Positions 43,816 to 55,477 of a stretch of DNA of 64,000 bases are shown in pieces (positions within the stretch are counted from its first letter, which is position 1; every line of letters starts with the position of its first letter). The stretch covers positions 13,206,001 to 13,270,000 of the forward strand of contig JBHGNT010000007.1 in the NCBI GenBank assembly GCA_043228905.1. The letters run 5' to 3'. Source of the DNA: Azolla caroliniana (taxonomy: Eukaryota; Polypodiophyta). The notes beneath the pieces are model-generated. The model did no database searches and was not told the DNA's origin. It was given only the letters and a program-made list of their open reading frames with translations. A program made the translations under genes and the position numbers.

Positions 43816-44022
43816 TGTGTGTGCGTGAGTGCACATTAACCTCTCCTCCCCTTCCTTGCCTTTTTTTTGTTTTTATTGATTTATTTGTTTCTATATTTTT
43901 TATTTAATTTGGGGGATTATATGAGCATACTGTTGAGTCGAGTTTATGCATGAATGTCGGATAAAGAAACTTTTTATAATTAATTAGTCATTTATTTACT
44001 TTCTCTGATATTGAGAAAGGGT

Positions 44023-44033
44023 TATATATAATG
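44023..44033 (+). promoter_or_regulatory. Possible TATA box of the cap methyltransferase gene
   Basis: TATATATAATG about 245 bp upstream of the ATG, followed by a GA-rich stretch that would be leader. The only TATA-like element in a sensible position; no transcript evidence. Confidence 0.4.
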
Positions 44034-44200
44034 TATGTATATATTTAGAGGAACCGGAGGGATTAGAGAGATAGAGCGAGAGAGAATCATCATCATCAAA
44101 GGCCTGGCCTGCCATTAATTCGTTCCAGATTAGCAGCAGCCTCCTGCTAATAATTCTTTCATTAGTTAGTTAGTTAGTTATCGTTTTGTGTTTGTTTTCG

Positions 44201-44218
44201 ATGGGGCAGGACTATTGA
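44201..44218 (+). other. Upstream ORF (5 codons) in the predicted leader
   Basis: ATG GGG CAG GAC TAT TGA, 55 bp before the main ATG. A second one (44264-44287) overlaps the main start in another frame. Confidence 0.45.
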
Positions 44219-44263
44219 GCTCCTGCTGGTTGAGGCTAGAAGAAGTCCTAATAAGTCGCCAAC

Positions 44264-44287
44264 ATGTCAATAGATGTCTGCACCTAA
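44264..44287 (+). other. Upstream ORF overlapping the main start codon
   Basis: ATG TCA ATA GAT GTC TGC ACC TAA, plus one frame relative to the main ATG at 44274. If the leader is transcribed from the predicted TATA, initiation here would compete with the main start. Confidence 0.4.
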
Positions 44288-45210
44288 ATGCCTGATTACT
44301 ACTACTACAGGAAAGCATAAATCCCCTTCTTCTTCTTCTTCTTCTTCTTCTTCAAGAAGCATGTCATCCTCCTCTAAATTGGGTCAAATGCCCGCACAGC
44401 ATCTAATCCACCAGCACTATGAGGCGCGGAGCTTGATCGAAATTGATCTGACGGCCGACAAGATCCTCGACATATTGGATCATTCTACCACCACAACCAA
44501 CCCTACGCTGGTTTCCATGGCAACATCAATGGTGACTGGAGAGATTATTAGCCCTTTGATGGTGGTGGTTACAACACCCACAAACTCCACAGTTGCAAAT
44601 AGGATTAGCCCCATCGCGAACCTAAAGAGGTTACATGGATGGATCACATGGCAATTAATCCGAATGTTCACGAGGGGGGGAGAAATGGTGCTGGATCTTG
44701 CATGCGGGAAAGGGGGAGACCTTAGGAAATGGGATAAAGCTGGAGCTCGGTACTATGTGGGTGTCGACATGGTGGCCGGGCTTTTGGATGCCGCTCGCAA
44801 TCGCTACCTCTCATCGGGATGCAAGTTCACGGCCCGCTTCGTGTGTGGGGATGCGTATTCCGGAAGCCTTCTCAAAGAGGTGGCGGCCATCACCACGGTG
44901 GAAGACATTACTACTACTACTACTACTACTACTACGACTACTATGGGGGGTTTGAAGAAGGTAGGGGCAGGGGCATTGTTCGATGTCGTGAGTTGCCAAT
45001 TCGCATTGCATTACGCTTGGTCTAGCGAGGAGCGCGCACGAGCCGCGATTCAAAACATCGCGGCCTCATTGAAGCCCGGAGGATTCTTCATCGGCACAAT
45101 TCCCGATGCCGATGCCATCATAGAGAAGCTCCGAGCATCAGCAGCCACGGTCCCCGAATATGATGAGATTGATTGTTGTGTCGATGATGATGACAACATT
45201 TTCTCTTGCG

Positions 45211-45241
<31 letters not shown>

Positions 45242-45908
45242 AGAAGAAGAAGAAGAAGAAGAAGATGGTGGTGGTGGTGGAGACCAGAATTATCATAATG
45301 TGGCTACCTCTGCCCTAATAGACTGCGTCCGCGGCACGAGATTTTTAGTCAGCAATGGGCCAGCAGCAGCTGGATCATTTGGGTGCGGCAAGCATTCGAT
45401 CGATCAAGGCAGCACCAATGATATTATCACATTCGGCAACCGTGTCTACCACATAACATTTACAAAGGAGAATTGCAAGCGTGCGGTGAACCTATACGGC
45501 CAGAGGAGCCCCAAAACAAATCATCATCCCACCAGGGTCCCGGGCATGGCTACACAAACACAAGCACAAGAAGCACGCGGGACGACCACATCTTCATCGT
45601 CTTCGTCTTGCGATCCCTCATGGTTTGGCATCGAATACGAGTTCTTCCTGGCGGATGCCGTCCACGAGTGCCCTGAATGGCTGGTACCATTGTCATCCCT
45701 CACAAGCCTAGCGCGGGAGCTGGGGCTCCACCTAATCTTCGCCTCCAACTTCCAGCGATTCCTGGCGGAGCAGCGCCGCCATTTCCACCATCCTCACCAC
45801 TCCACCCCTGACGAGTGGGATTGTGCCTCCATCTACCTCACCTTTGCCTTCCAAAAGCACCAACCAACCCCCTCCTCCCTTCTTCTACCTCTCTCTCCAT
45901 TGCTCTAG
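44274..45908 (+). CDS. mRNA cap (guanine-N7) methyltransferase, intronless, 544 aa
   Basis: Transfers methyl from S-adenosylmethionine to the cap guanine of nascent mRNA, in the nucleus. In order: a Ser-rich N-terminus; HYEAR (about 48-52); ISPIANLKRLHGWITWQLI (substrate-side helix); SAM motif VLDLACGKGGDLRKWDKAG (from residue 139); YYVGVDM; FDVVSCQFALHYAWSS (236-251); LKPGGFFIGTIPDADAIIEKL; ITFTKENCK; FGIEYEFFLADAVHECPEWL (451-470); TPDEWDCASIYLTFAFQK (C-terminus). These follow the RNMT/ABD1 family order to its end. At 544 aa it is longer than the roughly 350-480 aa usual. The excess is low-complexity runs: Ser, Thr (about 212-223), Asp/Glu (313-331). Plant family members normally have introns; none is visible here, which suggests a retrocopy or an intron-poor lineage. 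Start chosen as first ATG in frame; uORFs precede it. Confidence 0.82.
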
Positions 45909-45944
45909 CCCTACATACCCCTACCCCTATCTACCTACCTACCT

Positions 45945-46038
45945 ACCTTCTTCTTCTTCTTCTTCTTCTTCTCTTCTTCTTCTCTTCTCTTGTGAGTTTT
46001 TGTAGCCCCCCTACCCCTACCCCTACCCCTACCCCCTA
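45945..46038. repeat. (CTT)n and (CCCCTA)n runs after the cap methyltransferase
   Basis: CTTCTT runs at about 45948-45990 and five to six CCCCTA units at 46006-46038. The hexamer is not the plant telomere unit CCCTAAA. Probably in or near the 3' UTR; no clear AATAAA signal seen. Confidence 0.75.
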
Positions 46039-49000
46039 GTTTTTGTTTTGTTTCATCATGAAATGTTTGTTTGTTGCTAGCCATTGGCCGCGCGCACCTT
46101 GGGCCGCCGCCTACAGCCTAAACACACACGCACACACCGACTTTTCAACGTTGCTCGGCCGGCCATCTGTTCACATACACACACACACACACACATGTCT
46201 ATGTCTATGTCTATGTCTATGTCACCTTTCTCCTCCTCTTGCTTGGGTTTCTTGTCACATGGGCGGAACCTACCCCTTCCTTCTCCACTTCCTCAACCCA
46301 ATCTGGGTCGGGTTCCTTTCCCCTTGTCATAGACACTAGGAACATAGTCTTCGTTACAACCCATGAATGGAATGGGATCTTATATATATATATATATATA
46401 TATGCGTATAATGCCTTTTATTTGCCTCCACTTCTTACCTTCGTACATCATCGTCGTCCAGATTTCGCGTTTTGAGTTGAGTTGTTACATAATTATTTTT
46501 TGTAATACAGGCAGAGTGTTGGGTGTTATGTGTCTCTTTCTCATGATTTCTTTTCATGACGGGTTGTTATATATAAGGCCCACATTATATGGACGCATAT
46601 TCTTCTTGCTTTTTGCAACCATATTTCACATCTTTACCATGTTTAAAATGGACAATGTCTCTCACGGTACATATTATGTGTCTCCATCCGCAACATGATC
46701 AATGGTTCCTTTGGTTTTTCCACCATATGCACACACACACACACACATCATCATCATCACTTGGAGCATGTTCTTCAAATATGACACATTAACTATACAT
46801 TTCTCGTGCAATGGACTAGCATTAATGTGCATTCCAGTATCGGATTCCTTGTATCGCAATTCGCAACCAATATTACTACCATTTCGCCCATGTATTAATC
46901 ATAACAAATCGAATCATCTTGCTTCACACCCCCTTCCCCTCCCATCACAAGGTTGAGGCAATGAGGTTATCGTAATTTTATGTAATCTCTCATATATTTC
47001 AAATTGCCATTTGCATAGGCTTATATCAACACATTTTTTTGGTGATTACATGCCTATTTACTTACAAACATATGCAAAGATATGGAGTCATGTGAATTTA
47101 GTATAAAGAAAAGCTTAGTATATATACCATATAGAATGTTAATACAACAGAACACATGTGCCTTTGAGAATTATTATTTGATTAGGTGTTCGTTAGGCGT
47201 AATTACACATTGATATAATATGCATTGTGTGTGTGTATACCTGTTATTTTCTGTGTTGGCAAGCTTTTGGCCTAGATTGGTGAGCTTTTTAGAGTGTGCT
47301 TTTCCTCTCCATGGTTCATGTGTGACTCATGCATGGCCCACATATAGCCATCACACATCCATGATCCATACATGACATGCCGTTGACATATCCATTATTA
47401 TCTATAGTATATACCATTTCAGTCCGTGTGCAACCATGTGTTCCCATAATCATACCATTTATTTGAACTCAGCCCTTCACACATCCATCACATATCCATG
47501 AGCATCTATACCCTTACATTCAATGTCTAACTGTGTATGCCCATTATCATAACTTAAGTTGTGGCATTTTGACAAATATGCAAAAGTCCAACTTTTTGAA
47601 ATCAATAAAAAATATAAGATAAATGTATGTATGTATATATATATATATATATTGATTGTATAGATCGAAAGACGACAACAAAACAAAGGCCTTCAATAAA
47701 TTGTTGTGTCTTGCTTGCTTGGCACCAAAGTGAAGAAAGTCTTATGTCCTTGCAAAAATGCAATGAAGGCCTTCAATTTGTCGTGGCCTTTTGATCTATA
47801 CACACAAAATATGTTGGAAAAAAATTATTTTTGATACTTCATATCTCTTAAGCTAATAAAAGGAGCAATATTGTTAGCATCCACATCTTTTATACCACCT
47901 CACCCATGAGAACATCAATTTAAGAATATCTACACTCTTTGACTTACACATGGTGACCCTTCTGGGTGACAAATTCCCACAATGTTTCGCGTCACAAAAT
48001 TGTATGTAGTTTGTTGTACTCATTGTGGACATTAATCTCTTATGGACCTCTCCTCTAACTCTCCGTACTTTCACTTTATATAGTCTCACAAATCGTTGGA
48101 ATGCCTCATAGTTGAAGATGTCTTTTGCGTAAGCTTCCCATAAAAAAAAGAAGCTCTTGCATTTGGAATCCTATATGGAGGGAAAAATTTGTGCGAGAGA
48201 AATCTTTTGGGTTTGATGATTGAATGCTAAGTCCAGTTTTTTTTATTTTGTTTATTTTGAAAATTAAGGAAAAGAAACTCAACATAAGAAAAGAATGTAA
48301 AACCTCTTGTAAGTTTGGAGTCATATTTTTATTTATTTATTTATTTATTTATTACATTCCATGTTTCAAGGAACGCCTTTTGATTAATCAAACGTCGAAT
48401 AGTTATATGATTAATTGCCCCCTTTTCTTCCTTTGTTGTTGATCCGGTGTTTGGGGAAATGAGAAAAACCTAAGGGTTCTTTTTGAATATGTATTTCTCT
48501 AATATCAAATAGCCAAACTATAGTTTCGTATTTAAAAGACTCTCACTAACACAAAGTCAATCAATCAATAAGAGAGATGCCTCTAGGGAATCGACATATT
48601 CGCTAATGTCAATTAGAATATACCCTAATTACCTTTAAGTGAACATACTTTTGGCTAATAATGTGATTACCAATTTCACTTTGTAATGATTAATATCACA
48701 ATAAGAGTGAGTGACTAACCAAGTAGTTATGCTAAATCTACTTTGATATTAATGTTAATGTCGTAAGTGTTATCATCGGAATTTGGAAGTGTTGTAACTT
48801 GTAATAATATGAAGATTGGATGCTATTACATTTCAAATGTTAGTTGTTAATACATGAAGAGTTAAAATAGGTAATGTGGATAAGTTTGCAATATGAAGAT
48901 AAACTCACGAGGGCATTAAAAAATTTCTATGATGTTTCAAATATCGACATACCAATTGAGAAATTGAATGAGTTCTATAGCACAAAGATTGATTAACCGA

Positions 49001-49421
49001 ATTGAAGCTTTGCCATGGATAGGTTATCCATAGTCATGGATGTAAGATGGATCATGGGTTATGGTTAAAAGCTCACCAATCTAGGTTGAAAGCTCATATT
49101 TGTGGGGGAAAAGGATCACCACCCTAATTGAGAATGCTCACCGATCATTTTCTAGAGAAAATATCAAATTCCCGTGTCACTCACATGTGCCAGCACTTGG
49201 TGGGTGCAATCATGAAGATTCGTTTTGTTCAATAGTTCTTCATTCTCTTACTCCTTGCGACTAGTACATATTCCCACATCTCCACTACCATTGGGGATTG
49301 GGATTTTACCTCCATTTAATACGTGGAGGGTGAGATTAATAAATCCATTAACCTCATATAAAACAAACACTTTTTAACTTCACGTACTCTAGAGTCTTGA
49401 TACTACAAACATAACAGATGT

Positions 49422-49490
<69 letters not shown>

Positions 49491-50556
49491 CGAGGTTTAT
49501 GCCTAACGTCTAAGCATCCATGGACTTTATGCCTCCCTCCACTAAGAAATTTTTATTTTATATCCCTGTTTTTTATGGTTTTAGAAATACACATTTGAAA
49601 CCCTCTAGAAAACATTTTAGCTTCATACTAAGCCCAAAATAGGCTTCATATTTAGGCATTTAGTAGTAGATTATATAAAGTGTTCCTACTATGTTGGATG
49701 AACTCCTAAATTGTTGTTAGGGAACTTAATCTATATATTATTTAGCTTCAATCTTAGAAACATATCATTGTCATGGATGTTATGAGTTCATATATGCTAC
49801 GTATATCAAAATACAAATGATAGTGAACAATGTATGGAGGTCATTGAGCCATCATGAGGAGTTGAAGACTTCCAAAGCTTGTGTCCACCATCCCCAACCG
49901 CTTCTTTATTTTTACTTTATTTCGATACCCCTTCTGGCATGACACCCTGGTGTATGACCTCTAGAGACAATAATAATGTCTATCTTATATCGTAAACACA
50001 CATGCACACATCTTCATAAAAAAGAATAACATATCAAGGGTTTCCCACACAATAAAACATTATATTTGTATGTTTTACTAATCATATAGCCTATTTGACA
50101 AATATTGTTTTGCCACACATTATAAAATTGTGTAAGGCTCTAATCTTTTACCTTAATACAATTACACAACTATAAATTGTGATTAAACACTCTATACTTA
50201 TTAGAATATTTTGTGTGTGCATTCTCATCACCGGATTAAAACATACTCAAATCTCACATGCAATGAAAGATGTAGGATCTATAATGTGTTTGCAATTTTA
50301 ATACTTTTGATGCTTTTTTTGGTGACCACATTACATTAGAGAGGGAATGGTGATCTATTGACGGTTAAAGGAACAAGAGATGGGGATACAAGTGGAATAA
50401 CTAGACGGGGATACACTACTTTGAAAGGGGCCAAAACATTACTAAAGCCTAAAAAGGTAATTATTGTGTTTGTATAGTTCTATTTCTTGAACTTTGATAT
50501 TTAGGTTAAGCCTCTCTCTCTCTCTCTGCCTTTTTTATCATAAACTTTTTATCATA

Positions 50557-50626
50557 ATTAGTTTACCCCCAATGGTAAGTCGTTACACTACTAGCACAGT
50601 GACTACATCTTGGGTTCAAAACCCAA
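50557..50626 (+). repeat. tRNA-like A/B-box module, intergenic
   Basis: TTACCCCCAATGGTAAG (50563-50579) then TGGGTTCAAAACCC (50611-50624). Spacing about 60-66 bp, longer than the others. Confidence 0.4.
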
Positions 50627-50689
50627 ATTTCCCACGTCTCTAGTACTCCATAGATATTTCTTATTTTACTAGATGCCAATGTGGAATGT

Positions 50690-50750
50690 ATGGGTTGAAC
50701 CCATGACCACATGTTCTCCATTGGGAAACCTTACCAATCGAGCTACATCC
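50690..50750 (-). repeat. tRNA-like A/B-box module, intergenic
   Basis: Minus strand: TAGCTCGATTGGTAAGG (50729-50745), then GGGTTCAACCC (50692-50702); 54 bp end to end. The A box is close to the TAGCTCAGTTGG type. Confidence 0.55.
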
Positions 50751-51685
50751 ATCTTGACTCTCTCTCTCTCTCTCATGTAGAAAACACAATGGAAATAGTG
50801 TGATTGACTTGTGCTAATTTCTGAAGGTATTTTAGATCGCATACATAAGTTCTCACTTGGTGAATGGACACTAGAATCCGACCATAGAACTTTATGTATT
50901 GACCTCAAATGTATGCATAGGTTTGATTGTGAGAAGGCCATTGAAGATAATAAACAACCTCACTTGAGCATAAACCTTAAGTGAGAGCTTGTGCATTCTA
51001 AGATGGTTGAGGATTTGTTACAAATGACAAATATATAACATGGTACCGCACTAAAATAGAAATGGGAAGCTTTCAAGAAAGTCATTTTCTTATGCACAAA
51101 AAAGTGCATGAGTACAAAAAGCTTATACAAAGAAAGAGAAGAATATGGGAAGTTACTTAACAATTTATTCAAACACAAGAAAAAACAATTGCATGTGCTA
51201 AATTTTGGGGAAATGTGTCGAGAGTTCTAGTTACTTAACCCTTCTTGAATCCCCAGTAATGTAAGAATTTATATGAGCTATCTTTTGTGGGAAAGATGAT
51301 GTGTTATGGTTCTCTTTCACATATGTCTCCCTTTTTTACAATTGAAGATAAACTCATAGAACTTAAGAAAACTCCCTCCCCAAAGGCAAGTGATCTTCAA
51401 TGTATAATGGTTGAAATGCTCAAATGGCTGGAAAAGAAAGCACATGCATAGATAAGTGTTATTTTTATTCATGCATTGCAACATGACATGTCCTATGATT
51501 AGACTACAAACCAATCAAACCTTAACACAAAAGTTGGAGATGTTGTAAACAATTATCGAACCATCATAGTTGGCTTACTAATGACAAAACGATTTAGATG
51601 TATAATGGAATCAAAGATAAGAATATGAGCTAAAAAAAATGGTACTAAGAGAGCTTATGGATAGGTTGACTTTCAAAAACACCGT

Positions 51686-52696
51686 TGTCGCGATAACATG
51701 CGTGAGTGTGCTACTTGAGTGGAACCACGGAGGTCTTGAACTAGGAAGTCGAAAAGGGGAAGAGAAAGTTGAAGATTCCTGATCGTCAAAGAAGTCTCCT
51801 CGTCGACCTAAGGGCTCGTCGAGTGTTCAGTTGTCGTGCTTTGGCTCATCGATCACACATCGAGTATTCACTTGTCGACTTTTTGCACTCGTCAAATTTT
51901 CCTCTTGTAAAAAAAACTTAGGGCTTTTGATGCGAACAGAGTGACGACCTGTATGATGGTTAACACGCGATTATGGGAATATTCGCGAGATTAAGACAAA
52001 AAATGAGGAAAATGTACAACGAATACCTTATAAATGAAGTATTACAATTATTAACGACAAGCTACCACGATTCGGTGGTTTATACAAATGATCATACAAT
52101 CAAAATACAACGAAAACAAAATGATTGAGAGGATGATCAAAGGTTCCCAGTAAAGGTGAGTTTCGTTGGTCACCGAGCACAACTGGGTGAAAACATGGGA
52201 GTGGGAACAATTAGTTGTGTCCTTGACATAGTTAATTAGCTATGCAAAAAGCTATCGGTGATTTAGTCTTTTTGAACCATGAATGGAAACATTAGAATGT
52301 TTTAATGATATAAATGAGCACCATAAACGCGCACCATAAATGGAAATGTGCACCATAATTGGAAACATTAGAATGTTTTAATTATATAAATGAGCACCAT
52401 AAATGGAAACATTAATTATATACCATTATGCATGATCCATTACCACATCATGTTGGCCATCTTACATGCTCATCTTTGCTTGTACCCATTTGATCACTTG
52501 GCTTGTGGTTCTAAAACATTCAGCGAGTCGTGATCAACGAAAGCCACCAGCCCCACAAAAGGGGCAACGAGCCCTTGCTCGGGAAGGGGTCGAGATGTAG
52601 TATTGTTGTAAAGCAAACCTCGGGTCTTCTCTATCCCTTTAGTACTCTCTAGTCCAAGACCCCCGTGGTCCCGCCCAAGTAACACACTTTGCGACA
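51686..52696. repeat. Interval flanked by inverted LTR-end-like motifs
   Basis: The left end reads TGTCGCGATAACATGCGTGA, and its reverse complement aligns with the right end over about 45 bp around GTCCAAGACCCCCGTGG ... CAAGTAACACAC ... GCGACA. Both resemble the 3' ends of LTR-K and GypC LTRs. So the interval has long inverted termini, unlike an ordinary LTR. Inside is a 76-bp direct duplication (52285-52436, unit starting GGAAACATTAGAATGT). No coding sequence seen. Confidence 0.4.
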
Positions 52697-52724
52697 ACGT
52701 TGGCCATCACTTTGTGACTATTCA

Positions 52725-52935
52725 GGCTTGATTGCTGCCATTGTTCGCTCTGACTGAGTTCACTTCTCCATTGCTGCCATTGTTCGCTCTGACTTAATTG
52801 CCGCCATTGTTTGGTCCTAGATTGTTGCCACAGTTCGCTCTGACTAAGTTAGCTCCTCCATTGTATGCTCAATTGTTGCCACTGTTTGCTCCTCGATTGA
52901 TGCCGTTATTCGCTACACGGTTCATTGATGATTTT
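52725..52935. repeat. Degenerate minisatellite (TTGCTGCCATTGTTCGCTC type)
   Basis: At least five imperfect copies of ATTG(C/T)(T/C)GCCA(T/C)(T/A)GTTCGCTC separated by 15-25 bp. Confidence 0.7.
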
Positions 52936-53298
52936 ACTTGCATTGGGTGTTAGTATTGTTGTTAGCCACTTGCAGCTTCTAAAACCGTCACTTTCGAACA
53001 CTTAGCCGCCACTATTCGCTCCTTTATTGCTAGCTAGCCATTGCATCTATATCTTCGTATGTTATAATCTTGTGTATTGTTGTGTATAATCTTGTGTATT
53101 GAAGAATAATTTTGTGTATTGTTGTTGCCGATAGTCATCACCGCCACCACACTCGCACACTTGCCACCACTATTCCCAACGGTGGTTGCAATTGCCACTG
53201 TGTGCTCTGGAAAACGGTGGGATCGCTCTTGTCAATAACCGGTTTGCATGTGGTATAGTCATTTAACATCTCGTTTTTTTTTCAATTTACTAATCAAG

Positions 53299-54060
53299 AT
53301 GTCAAGTCAGATGGAAGGGGAAGGAGGGTGTTTATCAACAGCCCTCATGGATAATTAGGATAGGGATAAGGCTATTAGTACACAACAAGTGATACGAAAG
53401 TATTGGGCAGAAAAAAAGAAACGTCGTCAAATGTTAAAGGATAATAAATACACATCAACTAAATGTAAGGATAGTATTGGTTGTGATGTAGATCTGAATA
53501 CCACTGAGAATGGAAGTAATGAGACTACTAACATATAGAGAAAGCTTGTAGACTATTTCAATGTTGTGACCAAGCACATCAACAATGAAGACAAGAAGGT
53601 AATACTTTATGGAATATTAAATGATCCATTGATAAAAGAATTAGTTGATTTTGATGCTCTCAATGGAAACCTAACATCTGTATTAGTAAATAATCTCCTT
53701 AATAGTTAAGTCAACATGAGCAGGTTAGAAGATGATCTTGTCTTAAAAAGTTGTAGTCTAATGATGGTACTTAATAGTGATGTTAACGATGATGATCTTA
53801 ACATCAGTGTGCTATCTAAGGTAATTGTTGGTAGTAGAAAAAGTGTGTACAATACAATGAACCGATTAATTTCAGGTGGTGAAGGAAGTAGTCTGCTAAA
53901 TGTAAGCCAATGACACCCATAACATAAAAAATCAAGGATATAATCACCATATTTTGGACTAATGAGAGTAGGGTTTCACCCAATAAGAAGGATTTGTGTA
54001 GGAAACGTTTTGGAAAGAATCAATGTGAGGAGCATCCCATTCATCTTCTTGAAGTACCTC
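53299..54060 (+). pseudogene. Decayed ORF of unknown family, possibly transposase-related
   Basis: One plus-strand frame from ATG 53299 to TGA at about 53911, broken by three stops (near 53356, 53536, 53707): MSSQMEGEGGCLSTALMDN, then VIRKYWAEKKKRRQMLKDNK, DYFNVVTKHINNEDKKV, LVDFDALNGNLTSVLVNNLL, and VGSRKSVYNTMNRLISGG. After a frame change it continues IITIFWTNESRVSPNKKDLC, RKRFGKNQCEEHPIHLLEVP. The FWTNESRVSPNKKD stretch reminds me of a repeated plant protein family often taken for transposon-derived, but I cannot name it. Flanking DNA is repeat-rich. Confidence 0.35.
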
Positions 54061-54139
54061 AGGTCTTTACATTAAATATTTCATCTTCCGTTTTGATTAT
54101 TAAGCTTATTATCACAAGTCTATGCACTATTGACATTAC

Positions 54140-54775
54140 AATCACTAGGTAATTAACTGCAATAACTTGTGGCCTGAGCTTCTATCTACATCAGGACATA
54201 GCTGATTAGCTATATTCAGTTGTAGTCAAGGCTAATTAGGTAAATAGCTACATTAGGTATCAGCCATAGGTAATTAGCTACATAAGGTAGGGGCATAACT
54301 AGTTAGCAACATTAGCTCTAGATAGCTATGTCTCCTATTCAAGTACATAACCGGATGACAATAACTAACTAGCTATTGGCAATAGCTAATTAGCTACATC
54401 AGAATATGATCATAGCTAATTAGCTACAACCGGATGTCAATAGCTTACTAACTACTACTAATGGTGAACTAGCTACTGGTAATAGCAAACTAGTGACATT
54501 AGAATATGATCATAGCTAAATAGCTAACTAGCGACATCAAAATATGAGCATAACTAATTAGCTACAACCACTAGTCGTAGTCAATTCTAGATAGCTATGT
54601 CTCCTACTTTAGTACCTAACCGACTGGCAATAGCTAACTAGCTACTAGCGATAGCTAATTAGCTACAATCGCAATTAGTAAGTTCTAGATAGCTATGTCT
54701 CCTACTTATGAACTGCTAAGCATAATTGACCGGAATCCCTTCTTATTACGCAGGTAGATTTATTAATTAGCTACC
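54140..54775. repeat. Array of imperfect TAGCTAATTAGCTAC-type repeats
   Basis: More than 15 scattered copies of (A)TAGCTAATTAGCTAC or ACTAGCTA variants, some in longer repeated blocks (TCTAGATAGCTATGTCTCCTA occurs at about 54317, 54588 and 54683). TAGCTA is self-complementary, so hairpins are possible. No coding frame. Confidence 0.7.
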
Positions 54776-55065
54776 GATGCAGATTTTTGAAGCGGATGAC
54801 GAACTATGGAACCGTCTCATGTGGTTCCTGGTATATGGCATAGGACTAGCTCATGAGCTCTCACTATGGAATACGCCGATGGAAAAGACGAATGAACTTT
54901 TCGCGCAACTACTGGAAATCCCAAAATTCAACCAAGTTGTGCTGCAAATACCAGTTGGTCGCTTGCCCTTCTAACGATAAGCCGAACTCGGCTTTCTTAA
55001 ATGCATTGGTGTCCTGCTCGACCACTCTTTGTGATACGTGGTTGGCCTTCCACGTTGTCAGGAAA
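54776..55065 (-). pseudogene. GypM gag fragment left of CopJ
   Basis: Minus-strand reading: FLTTWKANHVSQRVVEQDTN, AFKKAEFGLSLEGQATNWYL, HNLVEFWDF, the same capsid stretch as in GypA and GypB (HVSQRL, AEFGMTLEGPAARW). It continues across CopJ into 61176 onward. The left border with the repeat array is not sharply defined. Confidence 0.6.
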
Positions 55066-55263
55066 TGTTGAGAGTCGAACTCAATTTCCCATAGAGATAG
55101 GTTTCACACTAGCTCATGGACACACCATGCTAGTTTTGTAAATAGTTGAAAGGGCACTTGCCCTAGCCTAGTTGGTATTTAAACCAACCCTTTGTAACTT
55201 AGTTGTCATTGGAAGTAATATACAGTTTCTTGTTCGATCTCTCTCTCTCTCTCTCTCTTTGTG

Positions 55264-55330
<67 letters not shown>

Positions 55331-55370
55331 GTTATCTTCCACTGCACTAAATCTTTCTCGTTTCTTTCCA
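55066..55370 (+). repeat. 5' LTR of CopJ (305 bp)
   Basis: TGTTGAGAG at 55066, CTTTCCA ending at 55370. (CT) run 55237-55258 followed by a (CA) run 55268-55326. The next bases TGGGATCAAAGCG are a mutated initiator-Met primer site. About 7 differences from the 3' LTR in the first 180 bp. Confidence 0.88.
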
Positions 55371-55477
55371 TGGGATCAAAGCGTGTGGTTATCTGATCAA
55401 ACTCGTTCAACTGTGTTGTGATCACAACACCAACGATCATCAGAACCGGTTCAAGCAATAGAGAAGAAATTGAAATC

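Larger units (their letters stand above)
45909..51685. other. AT-rich intergenic region with microsatellites, no gene recognised
   Basis: Microsatellites: (CA) at about 46166-46194, (TGTCTA) at 46196-46220, (TA) at 46382-46403 and 47636-47652, (CA) at 46729-46746, (CT) at 49422-49439 followed by (CA) to 49486, (TC) near 50510 and 50757. Two tRNA-like modules lie near 50.6 kb. The many short frames are not convincing on either strand; no retroelement domain is visible. Confidence 0.6.

Noticed and set aside
43601-43834. Small minus-strand ORF upstream of the cap methyltransferase
   Set aside because: Made up of translated GA and TATG microsatellites.
45473-45748. Additional small frames inside the cap methyltransferase
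   Set aside because: Alternate-frame shadows of the conserved coding frame.
46006-46038. Interstitial telomere
   Set aside because: Unit is CCCCTA and only about five copies; no CCCTAAA units nearby.
50690-50750. Possible true tRNA gene
   Set aside because: A and B boxes are present at the right spacing but I could not make a convincing acceptor stem or anticodon arm, so it is reported only as tRNA-like.
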